Source of the DNA: Candidatus Wolfebacteria bacterium
Lineage (GTDB): Bacteria; Patescibacteriota; Minisyncoccia; Phycocordibacterales; Phycocordibacteraceae
DNA length: 45,419 nucleotides
Assembly (NCBI GenBank): GCA_002400985.2
Contig: NVRX02000006.1
Coordinates: 169,368 to 214,786, forward strand
Reading direction: 5' to 3'
Positions 1 through 10,134 of the stretch are shown here, piece by piece. Numbering within the stretch: the stretch's first letter is position 1; the number at the start of each line of letters is the position of its first letter. The translations under genes were made by a program, and so were the position numbers. The notes beneath the pieces are model-generated. The model was not told the origin of the DNA. It was given only the letters and a program-made list of their open reading frames with translations, and did no database searches.

Positions 1-315
1 ATGATCCACCAACTGAAGGCCATTATTGGTTTCCAGGAGGAGGAGCTTGAAGTTCCTGCTCCAGTTGAAGAAGAGGCTGTTGAGGAAGAAAGTGCAGATG
101 CACCAGAAGACCTTAACAAGACTCGAATTGAAACACTTGAGCTTGGAGGACGTGTAGCAGGTGCTCTTGATGAAGCAGGTATAAGGACAGTAGGAGGACT
201 TGTAAAGAAGAGTGCAAAAGAGCTTAAGACTCTTGACGGTCTTGGAGCAAAGGGTGTTGATGAGATTGAAGAGTCTCTAAAGAAGCTTGGAGGAGCACTT
301 AAGGAAGATAAGTAA
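1..315 (+). CDS. rpoA: DNA-directed RNA polymerase alpha subunit, C-terminal part (5' truncated by window)
   Basis: alpha-CTD-like sequence IETLELGGRVAGALDEAGIRTVGGLVKKSAKELKTLDGLGAKGVDEIEESLKKLG; followed by rplQ. Confidence 0.9.
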   Translation: MIHQLKAIIGFQEEELEVPAPVEEEAVEEESADAPEDLNKTRIETLELGGRVAGALDEAGIRTVGGLVKKSAKELKTLDGLGAKGVDEIEESLKKLGGALKEDK

Positions 316-320
316 ATAGT

Positions 321-677
321 ATGAAAAAGCAAACAAAAGCAGGAAGAACATTTGGACGAGTAAGAAAAGTACGCACAGGACTTATGCGGTCTCTTGCACG
401 TGGACTTATTCTAGAGGAGAGTATTGAGACTACTGAAGCAAAGGCACGAAGTCTTCGTCCGTATGTTGAAAAGCTTGTTACTCGAGCAAAAGTAGACAGT
501 GTTGCAAACAGACGTCTTGTTGCAGCACGGCTTGGAAATGACACTGAGACTATGAATAAACTATTCACAGACCTTGGTCCAAAGTACAAAGACCGAGCAG
601 GAGGATATACTCGTATTGTAAAAAGCCCGCGAGTACTTGAGGATGGGCGAAAAGTAGCGTACATTAGCTTTGTTTAA
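321..677 (+). CDS. rplQ: 50S ribosomal protein L17
   Basis: bL17 family sequence, rpoA-rplQ synteny. Confidence 0.95.
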   Translation: MKKQTKAGRTFGRVRKVRTGLMRSLARGLILEESIETTEAKARSLRPYVEKLVTRAKVDSVANRRLVAARLGNDTETMNKLFTDLGPKYKDRAGGYTRIVKSPRVLEDGRKVAYISFV

Positions 678-678
678 T

Positions 679-1032
679 ATGGAAGATAAAATATACACAA
701 TTGATGCAACAAATCGTCCTATTGGGCGTGTTGCCACAGAAGTAGCAACTATTTTGCTTGGGAAGAATACTCCTCACTTTGCAAAGAACGTTGTTGTATC
801 TGCACAGGTAACTGTTGCACACATAGATAAGCTAAAGATTTCTGAGAAGAAACGTTCTCAAAAGGAATACCAACGGTACTCAGGATACCCAGGAGGACAA
901 AAGATCCAGACTCTACAAGATCTTATTGCTAAGAAAGGGTATGAAGAGGTTATGCGAAAGGCAGTGTACGGTATGCTTCCAAGTAACAGACTTCGAGCGG
1001 AACGAATGAAGCTACTAGCATTTAGTAAATAA
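679..1032 (+). CDS. rplM: 50S ribosomal protein L13
   Basis: uL13 motifs (RPIGRVATEVATILLGK, GMLPSNRLRAERMKLL); ATG at 679 preferred over upstream TTG at 670. Confidence 0.93.
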   Translation: MEDKIYTIDATNRPIGRVATEVATILLGKNTPHFAKNVVVSAQVTVAHIDKLKISEKKRSQKEYQRYSGYPGGQKIQTLQDLIAKKGYEEVMRKAVYGMLPSNRLRAERMKLLAFSK

Positions 1033-1034
1033 AT

Positions 1035-1433
1035 ATGGCAGAAACACGATACATAGAAGCAATTGGACGACGAAAAAGCGCAGCAGCACGCGTACGTATT
1101 ACTCCTGCAGATAAGATTAGTATTATCGTAAATGATAAGCCTGTAGATGAGTACTTTAGCTCTCGTGAGTATGTTGCTATTGCAGAGGAGGCATTTAAGC
1201 CCGAGGAAGTAACAGAGGATTTTTCAGTAACAGTAAAGGTAAAGGGAGGAGGACAACGAGCACAAGCTGATGCTGTACGGCATGGTATTGCTCGAGCTCT
1301 TGTAAAGAACAAAGAAGAACTACGAGGACCTCTAAAGTCTGGAGGACTTCTAACTCGAGACCCTCGAGTAAAAGAAAGGAAGAAACCTGGACTTAAAAAG
1401 GCTCGAAAGGCAGCACAGTGGAGTAAGCGATAA
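1035..1433 (+). CDS. rpsI: 30S ribosomal protein S9
   Basis: uS9 motifs (GRRKSAAARVRI, GGGQRAQADAVRHGIARAL, RDPRVKERKKPGLKKARKAAQWSKR). Confidence 0.96.
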   Translation: MAETRYIEAIGRRKSAAARVRITPADKISIIVNDKPVDEYFSSREYVAIAEEAFKPEEVTEDFSVTVKVKGGGQRAQADAVRHGIARALVKNKEELRGPLKSGGLLTRDPRVKERKKPGLKKARKAAQWSKR

Positions 1434-1439
1434 AGATGG

Positions 1440-1467
1440 AAACCGGCGAGAGTCGGTTTTTGTTTTT
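1440..1467 (+). terminator. intrinsic terminator after rpsI
   Basis: AAACCGGC-GAGA-GTCGGTTT stem-loop followed by T-rich tract. Confidence 0.8.
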
Positions 1468-1575
1468 AATATAAGAATCTCCCTCCTTTAATTGACTTTT
1501 ATAAAATAATGTACTATCGTCCATATTAGGAGTGTTCACAATTGTGTGTGCATTCCTTTAAAACAGGAGGGAAAG

Positions 1576-2208
1576 ATGCGTTTAGTTCTTTCTATATTTA
1601 CGTTTTTGTTGTTTATTGCAACAGGATCGTTCTATCTTAAATTTGGCTCTACAGCTAATGCTGGATGGATTGTAACAATTGTTATAGTTAGTATCCTTTT
1701 AGCTTTTGCATGGCGACATGGCCTTTCAATGGGCATGAATCCACCAGCTCTTCCATTTGCGCCATCACCACTTGCTGATCGCGGACACAATGTGTATGCG
1801 GTTGCAAATGAAGATGTGCGCAATCTTGTGCAAGTCGCGTTCATAAAAGCGGGGTATGCACTGCAAGGCACATTCAGTGTTGGACCAACGAATCAAAGAT
1901 TATTTGGTTCTGACTTGGTGCTCATGCTTTTAGATGGTGCACCAGAAAAAGATCCGAACTATGATCCGGAAGTACTTCCGTTCATTGCTCGATCTCTTGT
2001 GGTTCCAAGTCCTCAAATTGACGCGCTTCATTTTGTACACTTGCTTCGACAAGAAGGTTTTGCAACAAAAGTGCATGAACCACTTCCAGATCATTTTGAA
2101 AAGTTTTACATGATTACAAGTGATGCTTTTCTTGGTGGATGGGGTCTTGCCTTTCGTGTCTCGGGCCCTAAAATGGGCAAACCTGATACGTGGAGTGTTG
2201 GAAGATAA
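1576..2208 (+). CDS. hypothetical protein with N-terminal transmembrane segments
   Basis: ORF with SD AGGAGG 5 nt upstream of ATG 1576; hydrophobic N-terminus. Confidence 0.7.
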   Translation: MRLVLSIFTFLLFIATGSFYLKFGSTANAGWIVTIVIVSILLAFAWRHGLSMGMNPPALPFAPSPLADRGHNVYAVANEDVRNLVQVAFIKAGYALQGTFSVGPTNQRLFGSDLVLMLLDGAPEKDPNYDPEVLPFIARSLVVPSPQIDALHFVHLLRQEGFATKVHEPLPDHFEKFYMITSDAFLGGWGLAFRVSGPKMGKPDTWSVGR

Positions 2209-2224
2209 TAACTGCCAAATTAAC

Positions 2225-2260
2225 AAGAGTCGCTTTTTCTGAAAAGGCGACTCTTTTTCC
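2225..2260 (+). terminator. intrinsic terminator
   Basis: AAGAGTCGC...GCGACTCTT stem with T5 tail. Confidence 0.8.
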
Positions 2261-2288
2261 TTGACACAGCCCTAAAAATTCCCATAAT
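2261..2288 (+). promoter_or_regulatory. sigma70-like promoter of grpE-dnaK-dnaJ
   Basis: TTGACA(2261-2266)-16 nt-CATAAT(2283-2288), ATG 8 nt downstream. Confidence 0.6.
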
Positions 2289-2296
2289 AGTACCAA

Positions 2297-2806
2297 ATGA
2301 GCACACACGAAGAAGACATTGAAATTGTAGAAGAAGTAGAAGCTGAGTCTTCTATTAAGACTGCAGATATAAAGAAGGTGAAGGAGCAATTAAAAGCTTG
2401 CAAGTCTGAAAGACAGGAGTATCTTGATGGATGGCAGAGAGCAAAAGCAGATTTCATAAATACGAAAAAACGACTGGAAGAAGAAGGGGGAAAGAAATTT
2501 GAGTATGGAGTTCAAGCTTGCATTGAAAAGGTTTTACCCGCTCTCGACAGTATAGACATTGCACTTTCTCAAAAAGAAGATGAAGGGCTTGCGATGATTC
2601 AAAAACAAATACTTGAAGGTCTTGGTATAGAAGTGCTAGACCCAATGGGAGAAACATTTGACCCAAAAATACACGAACCTATGGGAACCGTAGAGGGAGA
2701 AAAAGACCAGGAAGACAAAATCGTACAAGTTTTACAAAAAGGATACACATTAGGAGATACCATTATTCGCCCACCAAAAGTACAAGTAGCAACATACAAT
2801 AAATAA
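2297..2806 (+). CDS. grpE: nucleotide exchange factor GrpE
   Basis: GrpE-like C-terminal region ([53 protein letters not shown]), grpE-dnaK-dnaJ synteny. Confidence 0.95.
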   Translation: MSTHEEDIEIVEEVEAESSIKTADIKKVKEQLKACKSERQEYLDGWQRAKADFINTKKRLEEEGGKKFEYGVQACIEKVLPALDSIDIALSQKEDEGLAMIQKQILEGLGIEVLDPMGETFDPKIHEPMGTVEGEKDQEDKIVQVLQKGYTLGDTIIRPPKVQVATYNK

Positions 2807-2814
2807 AAAATAAT

Positions 2815-4731
2815 ATGAGTAAAATTTTAGGAATAGATCTAGGAACAACAAACTCAGCAATGGCTATTGTTGAAGGAGGAGAGCCAACTATTATAGAAAA
2901 CAGTGATGGTGCACGAACAACACCGTCTGTTGTTGCTATTGCAAAGAATGGAGACCGTTTGGTAGGAACAGTAGCGCGTAGGCAAGCAGTAACAAACCCA
3001 AAGAATACTGTATACGGTATTAAGCGATTTATGGGACACCGATTTGATGATAAGTCAGTACAAAAAGATCAGGAGTTTGTACCATATGAACTTAAAAAAG
3101 GTTCTGATGATGGTGTGCTTGTAACACTTGGAGACAAAGACTATCGACCTGAGGAAGTATCAGCAATGATTCTTTCAAAGATGAAAACTGATGCAGAAGC
3201 AAAAATAGGAGAGAAAATAACAGAGGCAATTATAACAGTGCCTGCATATTTTGATGACGCACAACGAAATGCAACAAAGGCTGCAGGAAAGATTGCTGGT
3301 CTTGATGTGAAGCGAATCATCAATGAGCCAACAGCAGCAGCTCTTGCATATGGATTTAATAGAAAGAAAGATGAAAAGATCGCAGTATATGACTTTGGAG
3401 GAGGAACCTTTGACGTTTCTATCCTTGAAGTAGGCGATGATGTTATTGAAGTGCTTTCAACTGACGGAGACGCACACATGGGAGGTCGTGATATTGACCT
3501 TGCAATTATGAAGTATATTGCTGATGAGTATAAAAAGGATAGCGGTATTGATGTAAGTAAAGACCCTCTTGCGCTTCAGCGTCTCGATGAGGCTGCAGAA
3601 AAGGCAAAGCACGAGCTTTCAAATAATTCAGAGACAGAAATAAACATTCCATTTATTACATCAGATGCTGATGGTCCAAAGCATCTTCTTCTTACACTTA
3701 CACGTGCAAAGCTTGAAGAACTTGCAGATGAGTATGTGTCACGTTCAATTGATATTACAAAACGTGCGCTTGAAGCTGCAAATATGAAGGCATCAGATAT
3801 TGATGAGATTATCCTTGTAGGAGGACAAACTCGAATGCCTAAGGTACAGGAGCTTGTAAAAGAACTATTTGGAAAAGAACCAAACAGGTCTATTAACCCT
3901 GATGAGGTAGTAGCACTTGGTGCAGGAATACAGGCTGGAATTATGCAGGGAGATGTAAAAGACATTCTTCTTGTAGATGTTATCCCTCTATCTCTAGGTA
4001 TTGAGACTATGGGAAATGTTTCAACAAAGCTTATTGAAAAGAATACAACTATTCCTACACAGAAAACACAGGTATTTAGTACAGCAGCAGATAATCAACC
4101 ATCTGTTGAAATCCACGTAACACAAGGAGAGCGAGCTATGGCAGCAGACAATAAGAGTCTAGGACGGTTTGTGCTTGAAGGTGTTGCTCCAGCACCACGT
4201 GGCGTACCTCAAATTGAGGTTATCTTTGATGTAGATGCAAATGGAATCTTGAATGTAACCGCAAAGGATAAGGCAACAAACAAAGAACAATCTATTAAGA
4301 TTGAGGCAGGAACAGGGCTTTCAGATGAAGATATCGAAAAGATGATGAAAGATGCAGAAGCACATGCTGATGAAGATAAAAAGAAGAAAGAACTTGTAGA
4401 TGCAAAGAATGCAGCAGATCAGATGATCCACTTTGCAAGTAAGTCTCTAAAGGATGCGGGAGACAAGGTACCAGATGATGTGAAGACTGAGATTGAAGAG
4501 AAATCAAAAGCTCTTACTGATGTAAAGGAAAAAGATGATCTTGAAGCAATAACAAAGGCTTCAGAAGAACTTTCAACAAGTATGCAGAAGATTGGTGAGA
4601 TATTGCAAAAGCAGGCAGAGGAAGCAGCAAAAGCTGAAAAAGAAACTCCAAAAGATGATGTGAAAGATGCAGACGTGAAGGAGGAGGAAAAAACAGAGGA
4701 AACAAAGGAAGAAGAGAAAACTAATGAATAA
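2815..4731 (+). CDS. dnaK: molecular chaperone DnaK (Hsp70)
   Basis: [14 protein letters not shown]-type start, [18 protein letters not shown], long Hsp70 sequence. Confidence 0.98.
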   Translation: MSKILGIDLGTTNSAMAIVEGGEPTIIENSDGARTTPSVVAIAKNGDRLVGTVARRQAVTNPKNTVYGIKRFMGHRFDDKSVQKDQEFVPYELKKGSDDGVLVTLGDKDYRPEEVSAMILSKMKTDAEAKIGEKITEAIITVPAYFDDAQRNATKAAGKIAGLDVKRIINEPTAAALAYGFNRKKDEKIAVYDFGGGTFDVSILEVGDDVIEVLSTDGDAHMGGRDIDLAIMKYIADEYKKDSGIDVSKDPLALQRLDEAAEKAKHELSNNSETEINIPFITSDADGPKHLLLTLTRAKLEELADEYVSRSIDITKRALEAANMKASDIDEIILVGGQTRMPKVQELVKELFGKEPNRSINPDEVVALGAGIQAGIMQGDVKDILLVDVIPLSLGIETMGNVSTKLIEKNTTIPTQKTQVFSTAADNQPSVEIHVTQGERAMAADNKSLGRFVLEGVAPAPRGVPQIEVIFDVDANGILNVTAKDKATNKEQSIKIEAGTGLSDEDIEKMMKDAEAHADEDKKKKELVDAKNAADQMIHFASKSLKDAGDKVPDDVKTEIEEKSKALTDVKEKDDLEAITKASEELSTSMQKIGEILQKQAEEAAKAEKETPKDDVKDADVKEEEKTEETKEEEKTNE

Positions 4732-5785
4732 GGATTATTACAAAATTTTAGATGTAGAGAAGTCTGCAACACATACAGATGTGAAGAAGGCTTTTCGTAA
4801 GCTTGCTCAAAAGTACCATCCAGATAGAAAGACTGGAAATGAAGCAAAGTTTAAAGAAGTTTCTGAAGCCTATAGTGTTATTGGAAATGAACAGAAGCGA
4901 AAAGAGTACGATTCATACGGAAAGACCTTTGGGGGCGGGCAACAGCAAGGTGGCGGTTTTGATTTCTCAGGATTCCAGCAAGGAGGGTTTGGTGGAGGTA
5001 TCGATATAGAAGACATTCTTCGAGGTTTTGGTGGTGGATTTGGACAGCAACAGCAACAGGTACGAAAGGGAAGAGATATTTCTATGGATATTGAAGTATC
5101 TTTCAAAGATTCTATTTTTGGAACCCAAAAGAAGGTACTCATTGCAAAAGTATCAAAGTGTTCAGAATGTGACGGATCTGGAGGAAAGAAAGGAACCTCT
5201 ATGAGTACGTGCGCTGCATGTAATGGGCAGGGGAAAGTGCATCAAACACAAAATTCATTCTTTGGAGCATTTCAAACAGTTGTTGAGTGTATTGAATGTG
5301 TAGCGACAGGAAAGGTTCCAAAAGAAAAATGTAAAGACTGTAGAGGTGCTGGAGTACGAAAACAGGAGGAAGAAATAACGGTAACAATACCTGCGGGAAT
5401 CAATGCTGGCGAGATGATTCGCATGGGTGGACTTGGGGAAGCTGTTAAAAACGGTACTCCTGGGGATTTATATATTAAGGTCCACGTAACGCCGCACGAG
5501 CTCTTTAAGAGAAGTGGGGTCAACTTGGTGGTAGAAGTGCCACTGAAGCTAACTGATGCACTCTCAGGGACTGTATACAACCTAACCACACTTGAAGGAA
5601 AGAGGCTTGAAGTAAAGATTAGTCCTTTGAAAAAAACGGAGGAAACCCTTCGTGTAAAAGGGTATGGAGTACCACAAGGATCAGCTCGAGGCGATATTTA
5701 TTTGAAACTATCAGTATCTCTTCCACAGAAGCTCTCTTCTAAAGCGAAGGACCTTGTGTCACAATTAAAAGAACATGGACTCTAA
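4724..5785 (+). CDS. dnaJ: molecular chaperone DnaJ
   Basis: J-domain with HPD, Gly-rich region, four CxxC zinc-finger motifs. Confidence 0.96.
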   Translation: MNKDYYKILDVEKSATHTDVKKAFRKLAQKYHPDRKTGNEAKFKEVSEAYSVIGNEQKRKEYDSYGKTFGGGQQQGGGFDFSGFQQGGFGGGIDIEDILRGFGGGFGQQQQQVRKGRDISMDIEVSFKDSIFGTQKKVLIAKVSKCSECDGSGGKKGTSMSTCAACNGQGKVHQTQNSFFGAFQTVVECIECVATGKVPKEKCKDCRGAGVRKQEEEITVTIPAGINAGEMIRMGGLGEAVKNGTPGDLYIKVHVTPHELFKRSGVNLVVEVPLKLTDALSGTVYNLTTLEGKRLEVKISPLKKTEETLRVKGYGVPQGSARGDIYLKLSVSLPQKLSSKAKDLVSQLKEHGL

Positions 5786-6308
5786 CCTAAGTTTTGAAGC
5801 TGCAGGAGAACTATTTCAAGCTACTACTGCAAATGCAGGGAACTTCGTAAATGATTTTCTTCTAATCATTATTCTTGTAGGGCTGATGCTTTTCTTCATG
5901 TTCCGAAGTGGAAGGAGAGGAGTTGTTGCCCTTACTATGGCAGTGTATATTGGCATTTCTTTATACGAACTTTTCCCATTTAAGGAAATGGTACTTGAAG
6001 CTGCTGCAGATTCTCCGATGGCGAACCTTGCACTTATGGCAATAATGCTTATCGCTCTTACAACTTTCCCATACATTGTATTAAAACGCGTTGTGGTTAC
6101 TGATTTCTTAGGGAGATTGGGAATTGTATTTCTATTAATCGTTTCATTCCTTCTTACTGCAACATTATTGGCAAGTGCATACCATATTCTCCCTATACGA
6201 GAGTTTTATGCATTTACCCCAGCGCTTGATGCGCTCTTTGCGCCAAAAGAGTTTTTCTTCTGGTGGTTTATCTCTCCACTAGTTGCTTTATTCGAGATGG
6301 CGAAGTAA
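5775..6308 (+). CDS. hypothetical multi-pass membrane protein
   Basis: hydrophobic ORF overlapping the dnaJ stop. Confidence 0.7.
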   Translation: MDSNLSFEAAGELFQATTANAGNFVNDFLLIIILVGLMLFFMFRSGRRGVVALTMAVYIGISLYELFPFKEMVLEAAADSPMANLALMAIMLIALTTFPYIVLKRVVVTDFLGRLGIVFLLIVSFLLTATLLASAYHILPIREFYAFTPALDALFAPKEFFFWWFISPLVALFEMAK

Positions 6309-6382
6309 GTCAAATTGCATAAAAAGCTATTGATTCTTTGCTAAAAAAGTGCCATAGTATCTAATACTATTCGAACTGCACT

Positions 6383-7897
6383 ATGAATGAAGATTTAATA
6401 AAGCTCCAAAAAAATCAATTGAAAAGGCTTCCGAATCTCCTGAAAAAGCAAAATTCAGATTATTGGATTAAGGCAGGAAATAAAGAAAAACTGCGTCTTT
6501 TTCATGCGGTTGCAGAAAACGTACCTGCGTATAAAGATTTTCTGCAGAAAAATAAATTGGACCCACGGACAATAAAGACAGTAGAAGATTTAAAAAAAGT
6601 TCCTACAATTGATAAAGATAACTATTTACGAGCATATCCACATGAAGATCTGATGTGGAATGGCACTTTAAAGAAACCTCTTACAATTCATGCCACGTCT
6701 GGATCAACAGGGGAGTCAACCTACTTTGAAAGAGAACTCTCATCAGACTTAAAAAGAGCTTTTATTGTAGATTCTTTTTATAAACAAAATAAAAAAACTA
6801 CCGAAGGACCAACTTTATTTATAGTTGCTTTCGGAATGGGTATTTGGTCTGCTGGAATGGGTATTTATACAGGAGTATATCTTGCTGGACAAATACACCA
6901 GTACCCAGTTTCAATTATCACGCCAGGAGTAAGTAAAGAAGAGGTGTTAAAAATATTAAGAAACATTGCACCAAGGTTTAAGCAGGTCATCATTGCAGGC
7001 TATCCTCCTTTTGTTAAGGATGTAATTGACGAAGCTCAATCTGAAGGAATTCCTTTAAAGAATTTCAATTTAAGATTTATTTTTACAGGAGAAGCCTTCA
7101 CAGAGGAGTTTCGAGATTATCTATCAAATCGAGCTGATGTAAAAAATGTTCTTTTAGACACAATGAATACATATGGAACTGCTGAGCTTGGACCCATGGC
7201 TGTTGAAACACCTCTTGTTATATTAATTCGTCGTCTAACAGATAAAAAAATATTCTCAAAACTTTTTGGTGATATTACAAAAACTCCAACTCTCACACAG
7301 TATATTCCAAATTTTGTAAACTTTGATTGTGAAAATGGGGAACTTTTATTTACAGGCGATAGCACGATACCTTTAGTGCGCTATCGTTCAGGAGATCACG
7401 GAGGCATTCTTACTTATAAAGAGGTTGCAGGAAAACTCAAAAAACAAGGCGTTGATTTAGAGAAAAAATGTAAAGAGGCGGGAATTACTGACTATATATC
7501 ACAATTACCAATGGTGTATGTATATGAACGTAAAAATCTTGCGGCAACATTGTATGGAATCCTAATATATCCAGAGTTTGTAAAGTCAGCTGTTTTGCAT
7601 CCGACATTTTACGATATTCTTACCGGAAAATTTACCTTAGTCCAAAAGTACGACAAAAAACAAGACCAATATTTAGAGGTTAATTTAGAATTAAGAAGTG
7701 GTGCTGATCCAACTTCGAAACAGAAAGCTCTTATCCAAAAACGCATTTTAAACGTTCTTAAAAAAAGAAGTTCTGAATTTAAAGAGCTTTGTAAAAATTT
7801 GGATGAAAGAGTACACCCCAGAATTGTTTTTTGGAAAAATGAAGATCCAAAGTTTTTTACACCTGGTTCTAAACAAAAATGGGTGCAAAAAACCTAA
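6383..7897 (+). CDS. PaaK-like adenylate-forming (ANL superfamily) enzyme
   Basis: HATSGSTGEST P-loop, MNTYGTAELGP, C-terminal FTPGSKQKWVQK lysine motif. Confidence 0.75.
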   Translation: MNEDLIKLQKNQLKRLPNLLKKQNSDYWIKAGNKEKLRLFHAVAENVPAYKDFLQKNKLDPRTIKTVEDLKKVPTIDKDNYLRAYPHEDLMWNGTLKKPLTIHATSGSTGESTYFERELSSDLKRAFIVDSFYKQNKKTTEGPTLFIVAFGMGIWSAGMGIYTGVYLAGQIHQYPVSIITPGVSKEEVLKILRNIAPRFKQVIIAGYPPFVKDVIDEAQSEGIPLKNFNLRFIFTGEAFTEEFRDYLSNRADVKNVLLDTMNTYGTAELGPMAVETPLVILIRRLTDKKIFSKLFGDITKTPTLTQYIPNFVNFDCENGELLFTGDSTIPLVRYRSGDHGGILTYKEVAGKLKKQGVDLEKKCKEAGITDYISQLPMVYVYERKNLAATLYGILIYPEFVKSAVLHPTFYDILTGKFTLVQKYDKKQDQYLEVNLELRSGADPTSKQKALIQKRILNVLKKRSSEFKELCKNLDERVHPRIVFWKNEDPKFFTPGSKQKWVQKT

Positions 7898-7916
7898 TAA
7901 CTGTTAGATTAATAGT

Positions 7917-9038
7917 ATGGAAAACCCAATCATAATAAATCCTAAAGAGAAAAATTTAGAAAAAATAAAAAAAGAGTATTCACCAGACCATATAATCGAC
8001 ACCTACGAGCTACAACTTGAGGACCTTTATCAAATTAGAAACCCTCAATCAAAGTTCATGAAGGATTTCAGCAATGAACTAAAAAAGTTCATTGAAGAAC
8101 ACTCGCAAGGTGATTCTCTTGAGGATTGTGGTAGATGGGTTTATTTTCCCTGGAATAAAACACTTGTGCATTATCTTGAAGATGAAACTCATCAGGAGAT
8201 ACGTACGGCACGTAATAAAAATATTATTACCAAAGAAGAACAGGATAAATTTTATAATTTTAGTATTGGTGTTGCCGGCCTTAGTGTAGGAGGGCACAGT
8301 GCCTTAACAACCACACTTATGGGCGGAGCTGGAGAAATTCGCCTTGCTGATCCTGATGTTATTTCCCCAACAAATCTTAATCGAATACGTTTTGATTTCA
8401 GTCACGTTGGAAGAAATAAAGCAGACCTTGTTGCTGAGTATGTATACCAGCTAAACCCATACAATAAGGTCCATGTATTTGATGAAGGAATTACTGAAGA
8501 AAATATTGGTGACTTTCTAGACGGGTTGGATCTTCTGGTTGAAGAACTCGATGATATCGTAATGAAGGTAAGGCTTCGAGAAGAAGCTAAAAAGCGTGGC
8601 ATACCTGTGATTATGGCAACAGACAATGGGGATAATGTTATTTTGGATGTTGAACGTTATGATCTCAATCCCGATTATCCAATTTTCCATGGAAATCTTG
8701 ATGGTTTTGATTTGAAAGAACTTAAAGACTCTCCTCAAAAAATGTTTGAAGCAATGGGAAGAATCATTGACATAACTCTCGTACCAATTCGAGTCCAACA
8801 TTCTATTCATGAAGTTGGGAAGACCATCTATTCATGGCCGCAGCTTGCTTCAGCAGCAACCTTGTCAGGGGTGGTTATTGCCTACACAGCAAGAAGAATT
8901 GCTCTTGGACAGAAAGTAAAAGAAGGTAAGCTTGAGATAAATATTGAATCTGCAATTGATCCAGACTACCCACAAGTAAGAGAAGTACAATTAAAAGAGG
9001 CACAAAAATTCTTGAAGATGCTTGGAATTAAACAATAA
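7917..9038 (+). CDS. E1-like/ThiF-family adenylyltransferase (MoeY-type N-terminal half)
   Basis: Rossmann GVAGLSVGGHSALTTTLMGGAGEIRLADPDVISPTNLNR motif. Confidence 0.85.
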   Translation: MENPIIINPKEKNLEKIKKEYSPDHIIDTYELQLEDLYQIRNPQSKFMKDFSNELKKFIEEHSQGDSLEDCGRWVYFPWNKTLVHYLEDETHQEIRTARNKNIITKEEQDKFYNFSIGVAGLSVGGHSALTTTLMGGAGEIRLADPDVISPTNLNRIRFDFSHVGRNKADLVAEYVYQLNPYNKVHVFDEGITEENIGDFLDGLDLLVEELDDIVMKVRLREEAKKRGIPVIMATDNGDNVILDVERYDLNPDYPIFHGNLDGFDLKELKDSPQKMFEAMGRIIDITLVPIRVQHSIHEVGKTIYSWPQLASAATLSGVVIAYTARRIALGQKVKEGKLEINIESAIDPDYPQVREVQLKEAQKFLKMLGIKQ

Positions 9039-9054
9039 AATACATTTATCGCTT

Positions 9055-10101
9055 ATGAATAAAGAATTATTACAAAAGATTATTGAAGCAGGAAATATTG
9101 CACCGTCAGGAGGTAATTCACAGCCTTGGAAATTTCATGTACGAGGAGATGAAATTGATGTAATTGCACTTCCTGAAAAAGATCATGCGGTTTTGAATGT
9201 AAAAAACAGGGGAACATATATAGCAAATGGAGCACTGCTAGAGAATATTAGTATAATGGCCAAATCTCTCGGGTACAGAGCAAATTTTCAAATATCTACA
9301 GATGAGGAAGTTCTTGCAAAGGTGTCATTTTCTGATTCGGTAAAAGATAATGAGCTTGCGCCGTACTTAGAAAGTCGTCATTCTAATAGAAAGCCTTATA
9401 TAAAAGAGACTCTTTCAAAAGAACAAAAAGAATATTTGTTTGCCAGAGAAGAAGATTATGAAAACTGCACTATTGCTATTGTTGAAGGAGAATCAATAGA
9501 ACCTGCAGCAAAGATTCTATCGTATGACATCTCTCTTAATATGCAAAATAAATGTCTCCATAAAATGCTTTTCGAAGAAGTTTTATGGAAAGAAGAAGAC
9601 CAAAAAGATAAACCAGGATTATATGTAAAAACAATGGAAACGGAACCTCCAAAGTCTTACATGTTTAGACTTTTAAAAAATTGGAATGTTGCAAAGTTTT
9701 TTACTAAAATTGGGCTTATTGAAAAGATTCAAAGTGAAAATACAAAAACTACTTCCAGCGCTGCTTTAATAGGTGCAATTATTGTCTCAGATAATAATCA
9801 AGACTTTGTTTCTGCGGGAAGATTTCTTGAAAATATTTGGTTACGAGCAACAAAACTTGGTCTATCGATGCATTTGAGTGCTGCTGTATCTTTTTTGGGT
9901 CAACAAGTAGAAGCTGGTGAAGAATCTTGTTTTTCAAAAACAGAGGTTGATCTATTAAAGAAATTAAATGTTCAGTTAAAATCTTCTTTTAAGGTTCCAG
10001 AGGGAAAGCTAATTTCAATCGCATTTCGACTAGGGCGTGGAGAAGATCCTTTGGCAACATCCTATAAGAGGTCTCCAGAGATTGAGTGGAGTAAGTCATA
10101 G
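9055..10101 (+). CDS. nitroreductase-family protein (MoeY-type C-terminal half)
   Basis: NIAPSGGNSQPWKFHV and SRHSNRKPY motifs; ATG 9055 chosen because 9022 overlaps the upstream gene. Confidence 0.8.
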   Translation: MNKELLQKIIEAGNIAPSGGNSQPWKFHVRGDEIDVIALPEKDHAVLNVKNRGTYIANGALLENISIMAKSLGYRANFQISTDEEVLAKVSFSDSVKDNELAPYLESRHSNRKPYIKETLSKEQKEYLFAREEDYENCTIAIVEGESIEPAAKILSYDISLNMQNKCLHKMLFEEVLWKEEDQKDKPGLYVKTMETEPPKSYMFRLLKNWNVAKFFTKIGLIEKIQSENTKTTSSAALIGAIIVSDNNQDFVSAGRFLENIWLRATKLGLSMHLSAAVSFLGQQVEAGEESCFSKTEVDLLKKLNVQLKSSFKVPEGKLISIAFRLGRGEDPLATSYKRSPEIEWSKS

Positions 10102-10134
10102 AAGTTATCTCACAGTACGTTATTATATAAGTAC

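Noticed and set aside
299-1312. Minus-strand ORFs opposite ribosomal protein genes
   Set aside because: Antisense to highly conserved genes, no RBS or domain support
1537-1546. CACAATTGTG palindrome upstream of the 1576 gene
   Set aside because: A short 10-bp palindrome without a second copy or known regulator; too weak to report as an operator
3141-4847. Several minus-strand ORFs opposite dnaK (Ser/Ala-rich)
   Set aside because: Compositional mirror of the dnaK coding strand with no independent evidence
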